Positions 53,584-61,854 of a DNA stretch of 64,000 bases are shown in pieces. Source of the DNA: Cryobacterium sp. Y50. GTDB taxonomy: Bacteria; Actinomycetota; Actinomycetes; Actinomycetales; Microbacteriaceae. Below the pieces are notes generated by a model, which saw nothing but the letters and a program-made list of their open reading frames with translations, was not told the origin of the DNA and ran no database searches. Within the stretch, counting starts at the first letter, position 1; each line of letters starts with the position of its first letter. A program made the position numbers and the translations under genes. The stretch covers positions 186,001 to 250,000 of the forward strand of contig NZ_PJJM01000105.1 in assembly GCF_002929805.1 (NCBI RefSeq), written 5' to 3'.

Positions 53584-55530
53584 ATGCCTCAAGGCAATTC
53601 GCACAACTCCACCGTCGGTCGTGGCGGTAAGAACTTCGATCCCAAGTACGCCTCCAAGGGCGGATCGGGCCACGGCGGTTCCAACAACGCCGGCAGCAAG
53701 AGCCCCGGACACCGCGGATACCGCGCTGACGAGGGTGCCCCCAAGAAGCAGCGCTGGAACGCAGACGAGCGTGCCGCGCGCTCGAACGAGCGTCCCTCGA
53801 GCGAGCGTCCGGCCTACGGCTCGCGTTCCGTTCGCCCGGAAAACGGCGGCCGCACCAACTCTGAGCGCAACGAGCGCCCGGCCTACAATAACGACCGTCC
53901 GCGCACGGACCGTCCGGCCTACAATAACGACCGTCCGCGCACGGACCGTCCGGCCTACAACAACGATCGTCCGTCCTATGGTGACCGCAACAGTGCTCCT
54001 CGTGCCGAGCGTCCGTCGTATGGTGACCGTGCTCCGCGCACGGACCGTCCGGCCTACAATAACGACCGCCCGGCTCGTACCGAGCGTCCTTCGTATGGTG
54101 ACCGTGCTCCGCGCACGGACCGTCCGGCCTACAATAACGACCGCCCGGCTCGTACCGAACGTCCCTCCTACGGAGACCGCGCCCCGCGCCGCTCCAACGA
54201 TGACCGCCCGCCCCGTCGCGATTTCGGAAACGACCGTCCCAGCGACGGCGACAGCAAGTTCTACCCGAAGCGCAGCGAAGACGGTGTCAAGCCCACCTTC
54301 GCCGGCGGCGAAGACGTCGTCCTCGAGCGTCTCGAGGCCATTGCAACGACCGCGTCCGACGTTGTCGGCGTAACCTTCGGCGACCTCGGCCTCGGCGAGA
54401 ACATCGTTCGCGAGCTCGCCAACCTCGGCGCTCCGGCCCCGTTCCCGATCCAGGCCGCGACCATTCCCGACGTTCTCGCCGGTCGCGATGTGCTCGGCCG
54501 GGGCAAGACCGGATCCGGCAAGACCATCGCCTTCGCCGCTCCGCTGGTCGAGAAGCTGATGGAGAACAACGGCGCCAAGGACCGCAAGCACGCCCGTAAG
54601 CCGCGCGCGCTCATCCTGGCCCCGACCCGAGAGCTCGCGCTGCAGATTGACCGCACCGTGCAGCCCATTGCCCGCAGCGTCGGCCTTTTCACCACCCAGA
54701 TCTACGGCGGCGTTCCCCAGTACCGTCAGGTCAGCGCCCTCCAGCGCGGCGTCGACATCATCGTCGGTACGGCTGGACGTATCGAAGACCTCATCGACCA
54801 GGGTCGCCTTGACCTGAGCGAAGTTGTCATCACCGTGCTCGACGAGGCCGACTACATGTGCGACCTCGGATTTCTCGAGCCCGTGCAGCGCATCCTGCGC
54901 CAGACCAAGACCGGCGGCCAGAAGCTGCTTTTCTCGGCCACCCTGGACAAGGGCGTTGCCTCGCTGGTCAAGGAATTTTTGACCAACCCGGCCGTGCACG
55001 AGGTCGCCGGCGAAGACCAGGCGTCCTCCACGATCGACCACCGCGTGCTCGTCATCGAGCACCGTGACAAGAGCCGCATCATCGAAGAGCTCGTCAACCG
55101 TGAGGGCAAGACGCTCATCTTCAGCCGCACCCGGGCCTATGCTGAGCAGCTCGCCGACCAGCTCGAAGATGCCGGAGTCAAGGCCACCAGTCTGCACGGT
55201 GACCTCAACCAGGCCCGTCGTACCCGCAACCTGCAGATGCTCACGAGTGGCCGAGTCAACGTGCTCGTCGCAACGGATGTTGCTGCTCGCGGAATCCACG
55301 TCGACGACATCGACCTGGTCATCCAGGCCGACGCCCCCGATGAGTACAAGACGTACCTGCACCGTGCGGGCCGCACCGGCCGCGCGGGCAAGACCGGAAC
55401 CGTCGTCACGCTTATTCCCAAGCAGCGCAAGCGCCGCATGGACGAGCTGCTCGACCGTGCCGAGATCGACGCGAGCTACACCTCCGCCACCCCTGGTGAC
55501 GCGGCAGTGCGCGAACTCGCCAACATCTAG
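53584..55530 (+). CDS. DEAD-box RNA helicase with repeat-rich N-terminus
   Basis: A 648-residue ATP-dependent RNA helicase. Residues 1-225 are a low-complexity Arg/Asn/Asp/Pro/Tyr region built from units like YNNDRPRTDRPA, probably disordered and RNA-binding. The core then has the Q motif FPIQAATIPDVLAGRD, GRGKTGSGKTIAFAAPLV (motif I), APTRELALQI, DEADYM, SATL, IFSRTRAYAEQLA, ATDVAARGIHV and HRAGRTGRAGKTG. A leader of up to 200 bp without a gene precedes it, which would suit cold- or stress-regulated translation. Ends at a strong terminator. Confidence 0.93.
   Translation: MPQGNSHNSTVGRGGKNFDPKYASKGGSGHGGSNNAGSKSPGHRGYRADEGAPKKQRWNADERAARSNERPSSERPAYGSRSVRPENGGRTNSERNERPAYNNDRPRTDRPAYNNDRPRTDRPAYNNDRPSYGDRNSAPRAERPSYGDRAPRTDRPAYNNDRPARTERPSYGDRAPRTDRPAYNNDRPARTERPSYGDRAPRRSNDDRPPRRDFGNDRPSDGDSKFYPKRSEDGVKPTFAGGEDVVLERLEAIATTASDVVGVTFGDLGLGENIVRELANLGAPAPFPIQAATIPDVLAGRDVLGRGKTGSGKTIAFAAPLVEKLMENNGAKDRKHARKPRALILAPTRELALQIDRTVQPIARSVGLFTTQIYGGVPQYRQVSALQRGVDIIVGTAGRIEDLIDQGRLDLSEVVITVLDEADYMCDLGFLEPVQRILRQTKTGGQKLLFSATLDKGVASLVKEFLTNPAVHEVAGEDQASSTIDHRVLVIEHRDKSRIIEELVNREGKTLIFSRTRAYAEQLADQLEDAGVKATSLHGDLNQARRTRNLQMLTSGRVNVLVATDVAARGIHVDDIDLVIQADAPDEYKTYLHRAGRTGRAGKTGTVVTLIPKQRKRRMDELLDRAEIDASYTSATPGDAAVRELANI
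53881..54180. repeat. tandem coding repeats in the helicase N-terminus
   Basis: A 36-base unit (gcctacaataacgaccgtcc...) occurs twice exactly at 53881-53916 and 53917-53952, then varied copies follow. A longer block of roughly 75 bases containing tatggtgaccgtgctccg is also repeated near 54019 and 54094. All units are multiples of three, so length can change in frame. Confidence 0.85.
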
Positions 55531-55547
55531 CATCCGCTCGACGCAAT

Positions 55548-55588
55548 AAAAAGGGGTACCCGCCGGTCGGCGGGTACCCCTTTTTTTT
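55548..55588. terminator. intrinsic terminator after the helicase gene
   Basis: aaaaaggggtacccgcc-ggtc-ggcgggtacccc followed by eight T: a perfect 12-base GC stem with A- and T-tracts, usable in both directions. It separates the helicase from the convergent broken gene. Confidence 0.95.
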
Positions 55589-55589
55589 A

Positions 55590-56333
55590 TTACTCGCTCA
55601 GCGCCGGCAGCCGGCGGGCCTCGTCGAGCGCTTGCTCGGTCGACTCCGGCACGGTGGTCTGCGAGGTATCGATGATCGGGCAGTCACGCCACTGCGCCAT
55701 CGTGCGATACCGCTCGATGTAATGCCGGTGAGTGACGAGTGACTCGGCTGACTCGGCTGGCTCGTCCCGCTTCGCCCCCGCTTCGCCCCCGCTTCGCCCC
55801 CGCTTCGCCCCCGCTTCGCCCCCGCTTCGCCCCCGCTTCGCTGGCGGTCTTTGTCGAGCGCATCCGCGGCATCCGCTGCCTGCGCGCGCACCCGCCAGCG
55901 GTCCGGGCTGATTGGCCATGGGGGATGGTCCTCTGTGAACTGGTACCGGTGCATCGGAAATCCGATATGGCACCGCTTCACTCGGGATTCCAGATTGCAG
56001 ACCTCGACCCGACGCTCGGGCGCGCACCGATGATGGTCGTGGTCATGGGAGTCTCCAACGGTGGGCGCAGAATGGTGAAACGGGCATTGGGTACACGCCG
56101 GTGGCCACGGTGGATTCGGCCAGCGCGCAGTCGGAGTCGCCGTTGCTCGCAAGCAGCTGACGCTGCTGCACGATGTCAAAGCTCAGGTTGCGCAGCATTA
56201 GATAGGTGCTGCTTTTCGCCGGAACCCGCATTTCGTCGCAGAGGCACAGGTCGTAGTCGGCGAAGTTGATGCTCTCTATGCGGTCGACCTTGACCTCGCG
56301 ATACTGCTCTCGATTATGACTCCCTGCCGACAC
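55590..56333 (-). pseudogene. unknown conserved-looking gene split into three frames
   Basis: The N-terminal part (frame from 56333) reads INFADYDLCLCDEMRVPAKS and LMLRNLSFDIVQQRQLLAS. Near 56070 the sense moves to a second frame (RRVEVCNLESRVKRCHIGFP, MHRYQFTEDHPPWPISPDRW). After an 11-bp repeat tract it returns to the first frame (RHYIERYRTMAQWRDCPIID) and ends ARRLPALSE. Removing one repeat unit, or adding two, would join the last two parts. I do not recognise the family. GTG 56333 is only a tentative start. Confidence 0.55.
55769..55834. repeat. 11-bp tandem repeat, six exact copies
   Basis: gcttcgccccc is repeated six times without error, followed by a partial seventh (gcttcgc), inside a reading frame. 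Because 11 is not a multiple of three, each gain or loss of a unit changes the frame. Immediately before it, gactcggct is repeated twice. Confidence 0.95.
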
Positions 56334-56420
56334 CCGTCCATAGCTTCTGAGCCTTCCAACGGGGCCGTCGTGTCCCGTTTGGGGTTGCCTCGCAGGCAGG
56401 CATCTGCCACAATTACTTTC

Positions 56421-56450
56421 CGAACGGTCGGTAAGTTACCGATCGTTCCC
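56421..56450. promoter_or_regulatory. palindromic operator upstream of the paa-type genes
   Basis: aacggtcggtaagttaccgatcgtt is a near-perfect dyad centred on ggtaagttacc, about 50 bp before the thiolase start. The accg/cggt pattern resembles sites for TetR-type regulators of phenylacetyl-CoA or acyl-CoA catabolism in actinobacteria. Confidence 0.6.
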
Positions 56451-56485
56451 ACAGCCACACGCAGACACCGTCGTCAGGAGAGAAT

Positions 56486-57670
56486 ATGGCCGAGGCCTAC
56501 CTCGTTGGAGGAGCACGCACCCCCGTAGGCCGCTACGGCGGAGCGTTGGCCACGGTTCGCCCCGACGACCTCGCTGCGCTCGTCGTGGGCGAGGCCGTGC
56601 GCCGCGCCGGTATCGACCCTGGCCTGATCGAGGAGATCATCTTCGGTGCCGCCACCCAGGCCGGCGAAGACAATCGCAACGTCGCCCGCATGGCGGGTCT
56701 GCTCGCCGGTCTGCCCGACCACGTTCCGGGCATCACCGTCAACCGGCTCTGCGCCTCCGGAATGTCCGCCATCACGATGGCGGCCCAGGCAATCCGCGCC
56801 GGCGACGCCGACCTGATGATCGCCGGCGGTGTCGAATCGATGACCCGCGCACCCTGGGTGCAGGCCAAGCCCGAGCGCCCCTGGGCCAAGCCCGGCGCCC
56901 AGTTCGACACCTCCATCGGCTGGCGTTTCGTGAACCCCAAACTCGCCGCCCGCGACAAGGCCACCTTCTCCATGTCGGAGACGGCCGAGGAGGTCGCCCG
57001 GCTCGACGGCATCACCCGCGTAGAAGCGGATGCCTTCGCTCTTCGCAGCCATCAGCGCGCCGCTGCCGCCATCGATGCTGGCCACTTTGTTGATGAAATT
57101 GTCGGTGTTCGCACCAAAAAGGGTGAGGTGCTCGTCGATGAGGGCCTGCGCCGGGACACAACCCTCGAGGGCCTCGCCGCCCTGCGCCCCATCGTTGCCG
57201 GCGGCTCCGTCGTCACGGCCGGCAACGCGAGCTCGCTCAACGACGGCTCCTCGGCCATTCTGGTGGCGAGCGGTGAGGCCGTGAAAAAGTATGGCCTGAC
57301 GCCGCGCGCCCGCGTCGTGGTCGGTGCGAGCGTCGGCCTGGCCCCCGAGATCATGGGCCTCGGCCCGGTCGTCGCCACCCAGCGTGCCCTCGAGCGCAGC
57401 GGCCTCGACATCGCTGACCTCGGGGCGATCGAGCTCAACGAAGCCTTCGCCACCCAGTCCATCGCCTGCATCCGTCGCCTCGGCCTCGACGAGGAGATCG
57501 TCAACCGGGATGGCGGGGCGATCGCGCTCGGGCATCCGCTTGGATCGAGCGGATCGCGCCTGGTCGTGACCCTGCTGGCACGCATGGAACGTGAAAATGT
57601 CCAACACGGTCTCGCCACGATGTGCATCGGCGTCGGCCAGGGCTCGGCCCTCATTCTGGAGCGGGTCTAA
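56486..57670 (+). CDS. paaJ: thiolase, probable 3-oxoadipyl-CoA thiolase
   Basis: A 394-residue acetyl-CoA acyltransferase. Nucleophile Cys in NRLCASGMSAITMAAQAI (about residue 90), NEAFATQSIACIRRLG, GGAIALGHPLGSSGSRLV with the catalytic His, and MCIGVGQGSALILERV with the second Cys. In this operon with 3-hydroxyacyl-CoA dehydrogenase and PaaZ it should cleave 3-oxoadipyl-CoA and/or 3-oxo-5,6-dehydrosuberyl-CoA. A GGAG site lies upstream of ATG 56486. Confidence 0.9.
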   Translation: MAEAYLVGGARTPVGRYGGALATVRPDDLAALVVGEAVRRAGIDPGLIEEIIFGAATQAGEDNRNVARMAGLLAGLPDHVPGITVNRLCASGMSAITMAAQAIRAGDADLMIAGGVESMTRAPWVQAKPERPWAKPGAQFDTSIGWRFVNPKLAARDKATFSMSETAEEVARLDGITRVEADAFALRSHQRAAAAIDAGHFVDEIVGVRTKKGEVLVDEGLRRDTTLEGLAALRPIVAGGSVVTAGNASSLNDGSSAILVASGEAVKKYGLTPRARVVVGASVGLAPEIMGLGPVVATQRALERSGLDIADLGAIELNEAFATQSIACIRRLGLDEEIVNRDGGAIALGHPLGSSGSRLVVTLLARMERENVQHGLATMCIGVGQGSALILERV

Positions 57671-57716
57671 TGTCGAAAGCCACGGCCGTCGTAATCGTCA
57701 CTGTGGAGGATAGCTG

Positions 57717-58610
57717 ATGTCTGTTTCTGAACTGGAACTCGGTGATCGCGGCGAATCCGGCGTGCCCGACCGGGTCGGCGTGCTCGGGGGCGGGCGGATG
57801 GGCGCCGGCATTGCCCACGCCTTCCTGCTGGCCGGTGCTCACGTGGCACTGGTTGAACGCAACGACACCGAAGCGGATGCCGCGCGTGAGCGAGTGCTGC
57901 GCGCCGTCGACGCCAGCATCACCCGCGGTGCCACCGGCGAAACCCGCCCCGAACTCGAGGCCCGCCTCGCCGTCGGCGCCGATTTCGGCCTGTTCAGCGA
58001 CCGGGAACTCGTGGTGGAGGCCGTTCCCGAGGTGCGCGCGCTCAAGGTCGATGCCCTGCAAAAGGTCGAAGCAGAGCTTCCCGATGGTGCCGCGCTCGCC
58101 AGCAACACCTCATCGATCTCGATCGACGACCTCGCCTACGAGCTGAAGCGTCCGGCCCGCTTTCTCGGCCTGCACTTCTTCAACCCGGTTCCCGCCTCGA
58201 ACCTGGTCGAACTGGTCACCGGCAGCGCGACCTCGGCTGAATTGGTAGCGGATGCCCAAAGCTGGGTCTCCGCCCTCGGCAAGACTCCGATCACCGTCAG
58301 CGATGCACCAGGATTCGCCTCCTCCCGGCTCGGAGTGGCCCTCGGGCTCGAGGCCATCCGCATGCTCGAAGAGGGAGTCGCGAGCGCCTCGGATATCGAC
58401 GCCGCCATGATGCTTGGCTATAAGCATCCGGTCGGACCGTTGAAACTGACTGACCTGGTCGGGCTCGACGTGCGGCTCGGCATCGCCGAATACCTGCACG
58501 AACAGCTCGGCGCCCGTTTCGAGCCGCCGGCGTTGCTACGCAAACTCGTGGCCGAGGGCAAGCTCGGCCGCAAGTCCGGCCAGGGCTTCTACCGCTGGGA
58601 CGAAGCCTGA
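57717..58610 (+). CDS. paaH: 3-hydroxyacyl-CoA dehydrogenase, PaaH-like
   Basis: A 297-residue NAD enzyme. The Rossmann loop is VGVLGGGRMGAGIAHAFLLA (about 20-39). SNTSSISIDDLAYELKRPAR and LGLHFFNPVPASNLVELV carry the catalytic His-Glu region, and KHPVGPLKLTDLVGLDVRL is the C-terminal domain. GGAG stands upstream of ATG 57717. In the phenylacetate pathway it oxidises 3-hydroxyadipyl-CoA. Confidence 0.9.
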   Translation: MSVSELELGDRGESGVPDRVGVLGGGRMGAGIAHAFLLAGAHVALVERNDTEADAARERVLRAVDASITRGATGETRPELEARLAVGADFGLFSDRELVVEAVPEVRALKVDALQKVEAELPDGAALASNTSSISIDDLAYELKRPARFLGLHFFNPVPASNLVELVTGSATSAELVADAQSWVSALGKTPITVSDAPGFASSRLGVALGLEAIRMLEEGVASASDIDAAMMLGYKHPVGPLKLTDLVGLDVRLGIAEYLHEQLGARFEPPALLRKLVAEGKLGRKSGQGFYRWDEA

Positions 58611-58660
58611 TGCCCGCCCGCACCGACACCGCGCCCCGCACTGACCATCAAGGAGAACGC

Positions 58661-60718
58661 ATGACGACCATACTGCCCAGCTACGTTCAGGGCGCCTGGT
58701 GGACCCCGACCGACGCCCCGACCGGTACCGAGGTCTGTGACGCCTCGACCGGCGAGGTCGTCACCCGCGTTAGCACCCACGGCCTCGACCTGGCCGCTGC
58801 CCTCGAGCATGCGCGCACTGTCGGCCAGAAGTCTCTCGGCGAACTCACCTTTCACCAGCGAGCCGTGCTGCTCAAGCAGATGGCGCTGCTGCTGACCGAA
58901 CACAAGCAGGAGCTCTACGCCCTGTCCAGCCGTACCGGCGCCACCAAGGTCGACTCCTGGGTCGACATCGACGGTGGCATCGGCGTGCTGTTCAGCTACT
59001 CCTCCAAGGGCCGCCGTGAACTGCCCAACGCGCGCGTCTACGTCGACGGACCGGTCGAGTTGCTCTCCAAAGACGGCTCCTTCATCGCCCGCCACATCTA
59101 CTCACGCCTGCCCGGCGTCGCCGTGCAGATCAACGCCTTCAACTTTCCGGTCTGGGGAGCCCTCGAGAAGTTCGCGCCGGCGTTCCTGGCCGGCGTGCCC
59201 ACACTCGTGAAGCCTGCGACCCCCTCCGGCTACCTCGCCGAGGCGTTCGTGCGCATCCTCACCGACTCCGGCCTGCTGCCGGAGGGTTCGCTGCAGCTCG
59301 TCTCCGGCAGCGTGCCGACCCTGTTCGATGACTTGCGCCTCGGTGACCTCGTCGCCTTCACTGGATCCGCGTCGACCGCCGAAAAGCTGCGGGCGAGCGA
59401 CTCAGTGCAGACCGGGGGAGTGCGCTTCACCAACGAGACCGACTCGATCAATGCATCCGTTCTCGGAACGGATGCCGCCACCGGAACTCCCGAATTCGAC
59501 GCCTTCGTCAAGCAGGTCGTCACCGAGATGACCGTCAAGGCTGGCCAGAAGTGCACCGCCATCCGTCGCGTTATCGTGCCGCGTGCGGCCATGGATGACG
59601 TCGTCGCGGCCGTGCAGGCGCGCATCAGCGAGCGCATCGTGCTCGGCGATCCGCGCGCCCAGGGCGTCACCATGGGCCCGCTCGCCGGGGCCGCCCAGCG
59701 CCTCGAAGTGCTCAAACAAGTGGCTCGCCTGCAGGCCGCCGGCGGCAAGCTCGTCGTCGGCACAACGGATGCCCCCGCCGTTCTGCACGCGGACGGCACT
59801 ACCGCGCCCGCTCCCGATGGCGCTTTCGTCGAGCCGCTGCTGCTGCGCTTTGACGACGCCTCCGTTGTCGCCGTGCACGAGGTCGAAGCCTTCGGTCCGG
59901 TCTCGAGCGTGCTCGGCTATGACACCCTCGACGAGGCCATCGCCCTCGTACGCCGGGGTGGCGGATCGCTCGTGACCAGCATCGCAACGCACGATCCCGA
60001 GGTTGCCGTCGCTCTCATGACCGGAATCTCCGCCTTCAACGGCCGGGTCCTCCTGCTCGACCGCGACGACGCCCGCACCTCGACCGGGCACGGTTCGCCG
60101 GTCCCCCAGCTCGTGCACGGCGGCCCCGGCCGGGCTGGAGGTGGCGAAGAGCTCGGCGGCATCCGTGCGGTGCTGCATCATATGCAGCGCACCGCCATCC
60201 AGGGGTCGCCCGAGATGCTCACGGCCATCACCGGAATCTGGCACCAGGGCGCGATTGCGCGAGCCGGCTCGACGCATCCGTTCAGAAAGAGCCTGGCCGA
60301 GCTCGTGATCGGCGATCAGATCGTGTCGGACTCGCGCACGGTGACCCTCGAGGACATCGAAACCTTCGCCCAATTCACCGGCGACACCTTCTACGCCCAC
60401 ATGGACGAAGCGGCCGCTGCGGCCAACCCGTTTTTCCCGGGCCGGGTGGCCCACGGCTACCTGCTCGTCTCCTGGGCCGCAGGCCTGTTCGTCGATCCGG
60501 CGCCCGGACCAGTACTCGCGAACTCCGGCCTCGAAAACCTGCGCTTTGTCACACCGGTCTCGCCCGGCGACAGCATTCGCGTCGCCCTCACCGCGAAGCA
60601 GATCACCCCGCGCGAGACCGACGAGTACGGCGAGGTGCGCTGGGACGCCGTGCTGACCAACCAGAACGACGAACTGGTCGCGTCCTACGACGTGCTCACC
60701 CTCGTAGCCAAGCACTAA
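58661..60718 (+). CDS. paaZ: bifunctional oxepin-CoA hydrolase / semialdehyde dehydrogenase PaaZ
   Basis: A 685-residue two-domain enzyme that opens oxepin-CoA and oxidises the resulting aldehyde in phenylacetate breakdown. The N-terminal aldehyde dehydrogenase domain (about 1-515) has INAFNFPVWGALEKFAPAFL and the catalytic Cys in KAGQKCTAIRRVIVP. The C-terminal MaoC-type hydratase (about 540-680) has GDTFYAHMDEAAAAANPFFP then GRVAHGYLLVS. ATG 58661 is chosen with AAGGAG upstream; ATG 58610 overlaps the previous stop but lacks a site. The ring-epoxidase genes paaABCDE and paaK are not in the window. Confidence 0.93.
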   Translation: MTTILPSYVQGAWWTPTDAPTGTEVCDASTGEVVTRVSTHGLDLAAALEHARTVGQKSLGELTFHQRAVLLKQMALLLTEHKQELYALSSRTGATKVDSWVDIDGGIGVLFSYSSKGRRELPNARVYVDGPVELLSKDGSFIARHIYSRLPGVAVQINAFNFPVWGALEKFAPAFLAGVPTLVKPATPSGYLAEAFVRILTDSGLLPEGSLQLVSGSVPTLFDDLRLGDLVAFTGSASTAEKLRASDSVQTGGVRFTNETDSINASVLGTDAATGTPEFDAFVKQVVTEMTVKAGQKCTAIRRVIVPRAAMDDVVAAVQARISERIVLGDPRAQGVTMGPLAGAAQRLEVLKQVARLQAAGGKLVVGTTDAPAVLHADGTTAPAPDGAFVEPLLLRFDDASVVAVHEVEAFGPVSSVLGYDTLDEAIALVRRGGGSLVTSIATHDPEVAVALMTGISAFNGRVLLLDRDDARTSTGHGSPVPQLVHGGPGRAGGGEELGGIRAVLHHMQRTAIQGSPEMLTAITGIWHQGAIARAGSTHPFRKSLAELVIGDQIVSDSRTVTLEDIETFAQFTGDTFYAHMDEAAAAANPFFPGRVAHGYLLVSWAAGLFVDPAPGPVLANSGLENLRFVTPVSPGDSIRVALTAKQITPRETDEYGEVRWDAVLTNQNDELVASYDVLTLVAKH

Positions 60719-60873
60719 GTCGCGACAGATTTGAAAGCGGGCACGCATTTCATGTGCGATCACGAATAATCTGCTGGGTTCCAGCTCCTCGAACTGGGGT
60801 GATCGGGGAGGGTTGAATTCGACTGTCGTCGAACGTTGCGCCACATAAGCTGCACCTGGGGGCTTCGCTCCGC

Positions 60874-60907
60874 GCGTTCGGGCATGCAGGTATGCATGCC
60901 CGAACGC
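60874..60907. promoter_or_regulatory. perfect 34-bp hairpin before the surface-protein gene
   Basis: Arms gcgttcgggcatgca (60874-60888) and tgcatgcccgaacgc (60893-60907) are exact complements around ggta. It lies 22 bp before ATG 60930 and lacks a T-tract, so an operator or 5'-leader hairpin is more likely than a terminator. The rest of 60719-60929 shows no gene. Confidence 0.7.
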
Positions 60908-60929
60908 TGGCACCAGACCAAAGGTCATC

Positions 60930-61793
60930 ATGGGGAACTTCTTCACCCGTATCCGAGAGCGCAGCTTCGCGGTCGCTCTCGCGGTCGCGGCCGTTTGAAC
61001 CTTCGAGGCGTTGTCGGCCGCCCCGGCCACCGCGATCGTCGAAGACGATCCGTGGACCGCCTCCATCAGCGGAGTCGTCGTTGGAGCAGATGGTGTTTCA
61101 GCTCCGCTCGCGATTGGATCGTCAGTTTGGCTTTATTCCTTGACTCAGGACGGAAGCTTCGAGTCATACCCCATTGTCGCCCCGATAGACGCGAGCGGGG
61201 CGTTTACCAAGGCGCAGCTCCCTGCTGGCACGTACAAATTGGGTGTCGACAACGTTGAAGCCGATTCACTCTGGGGTTCTCTCCCCATGAATAAATCTGA
61301 CGGAGCCGACGCCCGTACCGACGCCGAGCACCGCCCCGACACCGACCACACTCCACTCGCAGAGACCGCAGCGGCAACAACCGCCTCGGTGGTCGGAGCC
61401 AAGAGCGACCGCGTCACCACGCCGGCGGTAACCCTCGTCGTCGGAGCCAGCATTCCCGTCACCGGCGAAGGCTTCGCGCCTTTTGAGGTCGTCGATATCT
61501 GGATGCACTCGACCCCCGTGCTGCTCGGAACCCTCACCGCCGACGTCCAGGGTCGCATCAGCGGCAGCTTTGCCATGCCAGCAGGGCTTGCAACCGGCAC
61601 CCACCACGTAGTCCTCGTTGACGAAGCGGGTGTCTCGTACACCTCCGCCGCACTGGTCGTCACTACGACAGCGGTCTTAGCCTCGACCGGCGCTGACATC
61701 TCCTCGGGCTGGCTCGCACTGGCCCTCATGGTGCTCGGTGGCCTGGCGTTGACCGTCACTTCGCGTCGTCGTACCGCCTCGGCGCTGAAATAG
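60930..61793 (+). pseudogene. sortase-type surface protein with in-frame TGA in the signal peptide
   Basis: ATG 60930 opens a signal peptide, MGNFFTRIRERSFAVALAVA, interrupted by TGA at 60996-60998. The same frame then continues with TFEALSAAPATAIVEDDPWT to the end at 61793. The body has two Ig/Greek-key-like parts (ISGVVVGADGVSAPL; TTPAVTLVVGASIPVTGEGF). The C-terminus LASTGADISSG, then a hydrophobic helix and SRRRTASALK, is a class-E sortase signal (LAxTG). Without readthrough the export signal is lost; internal starts at TTG 61011 would give a cytosolic product. Confidence 0.75.
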
Positions 61794-61814
61794 CACCACG
61801 TACCTGCACTAACC

Positions 61815-61848
61815 AGCGGCCTTCGACGACATGCACGTCGAGGGCCGC
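61815..61848. terminator. hairpin after the surface-protein gene
   Basis: agcggccttcgacg pairs with cgtcgagggccgct (one G-T pair) around a short loop. It follows the surface-protein stop and precedes the next start, as a terminator would, but lacks a clear T-run. Confidence 0.5.
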
Positions 61849-61854
61849 TTCGTG

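Noticed and set aside
53521-55533. 670-codon minus-strand open frame
   Set aside because: It is the exact antisense of the helicase gene. Its Val/Gly/Thr-rich repeats mirror the helicase repeats and it has no family signature.
55769-55834. CRISPR array
   Set aside because: The units are 11 bp and directly adjacent, with no spacers and no cas genes.
59402-61066. 554-codon minus-strand open frame
   Set aside because: Antisense of paaZ with no recognisable motif.
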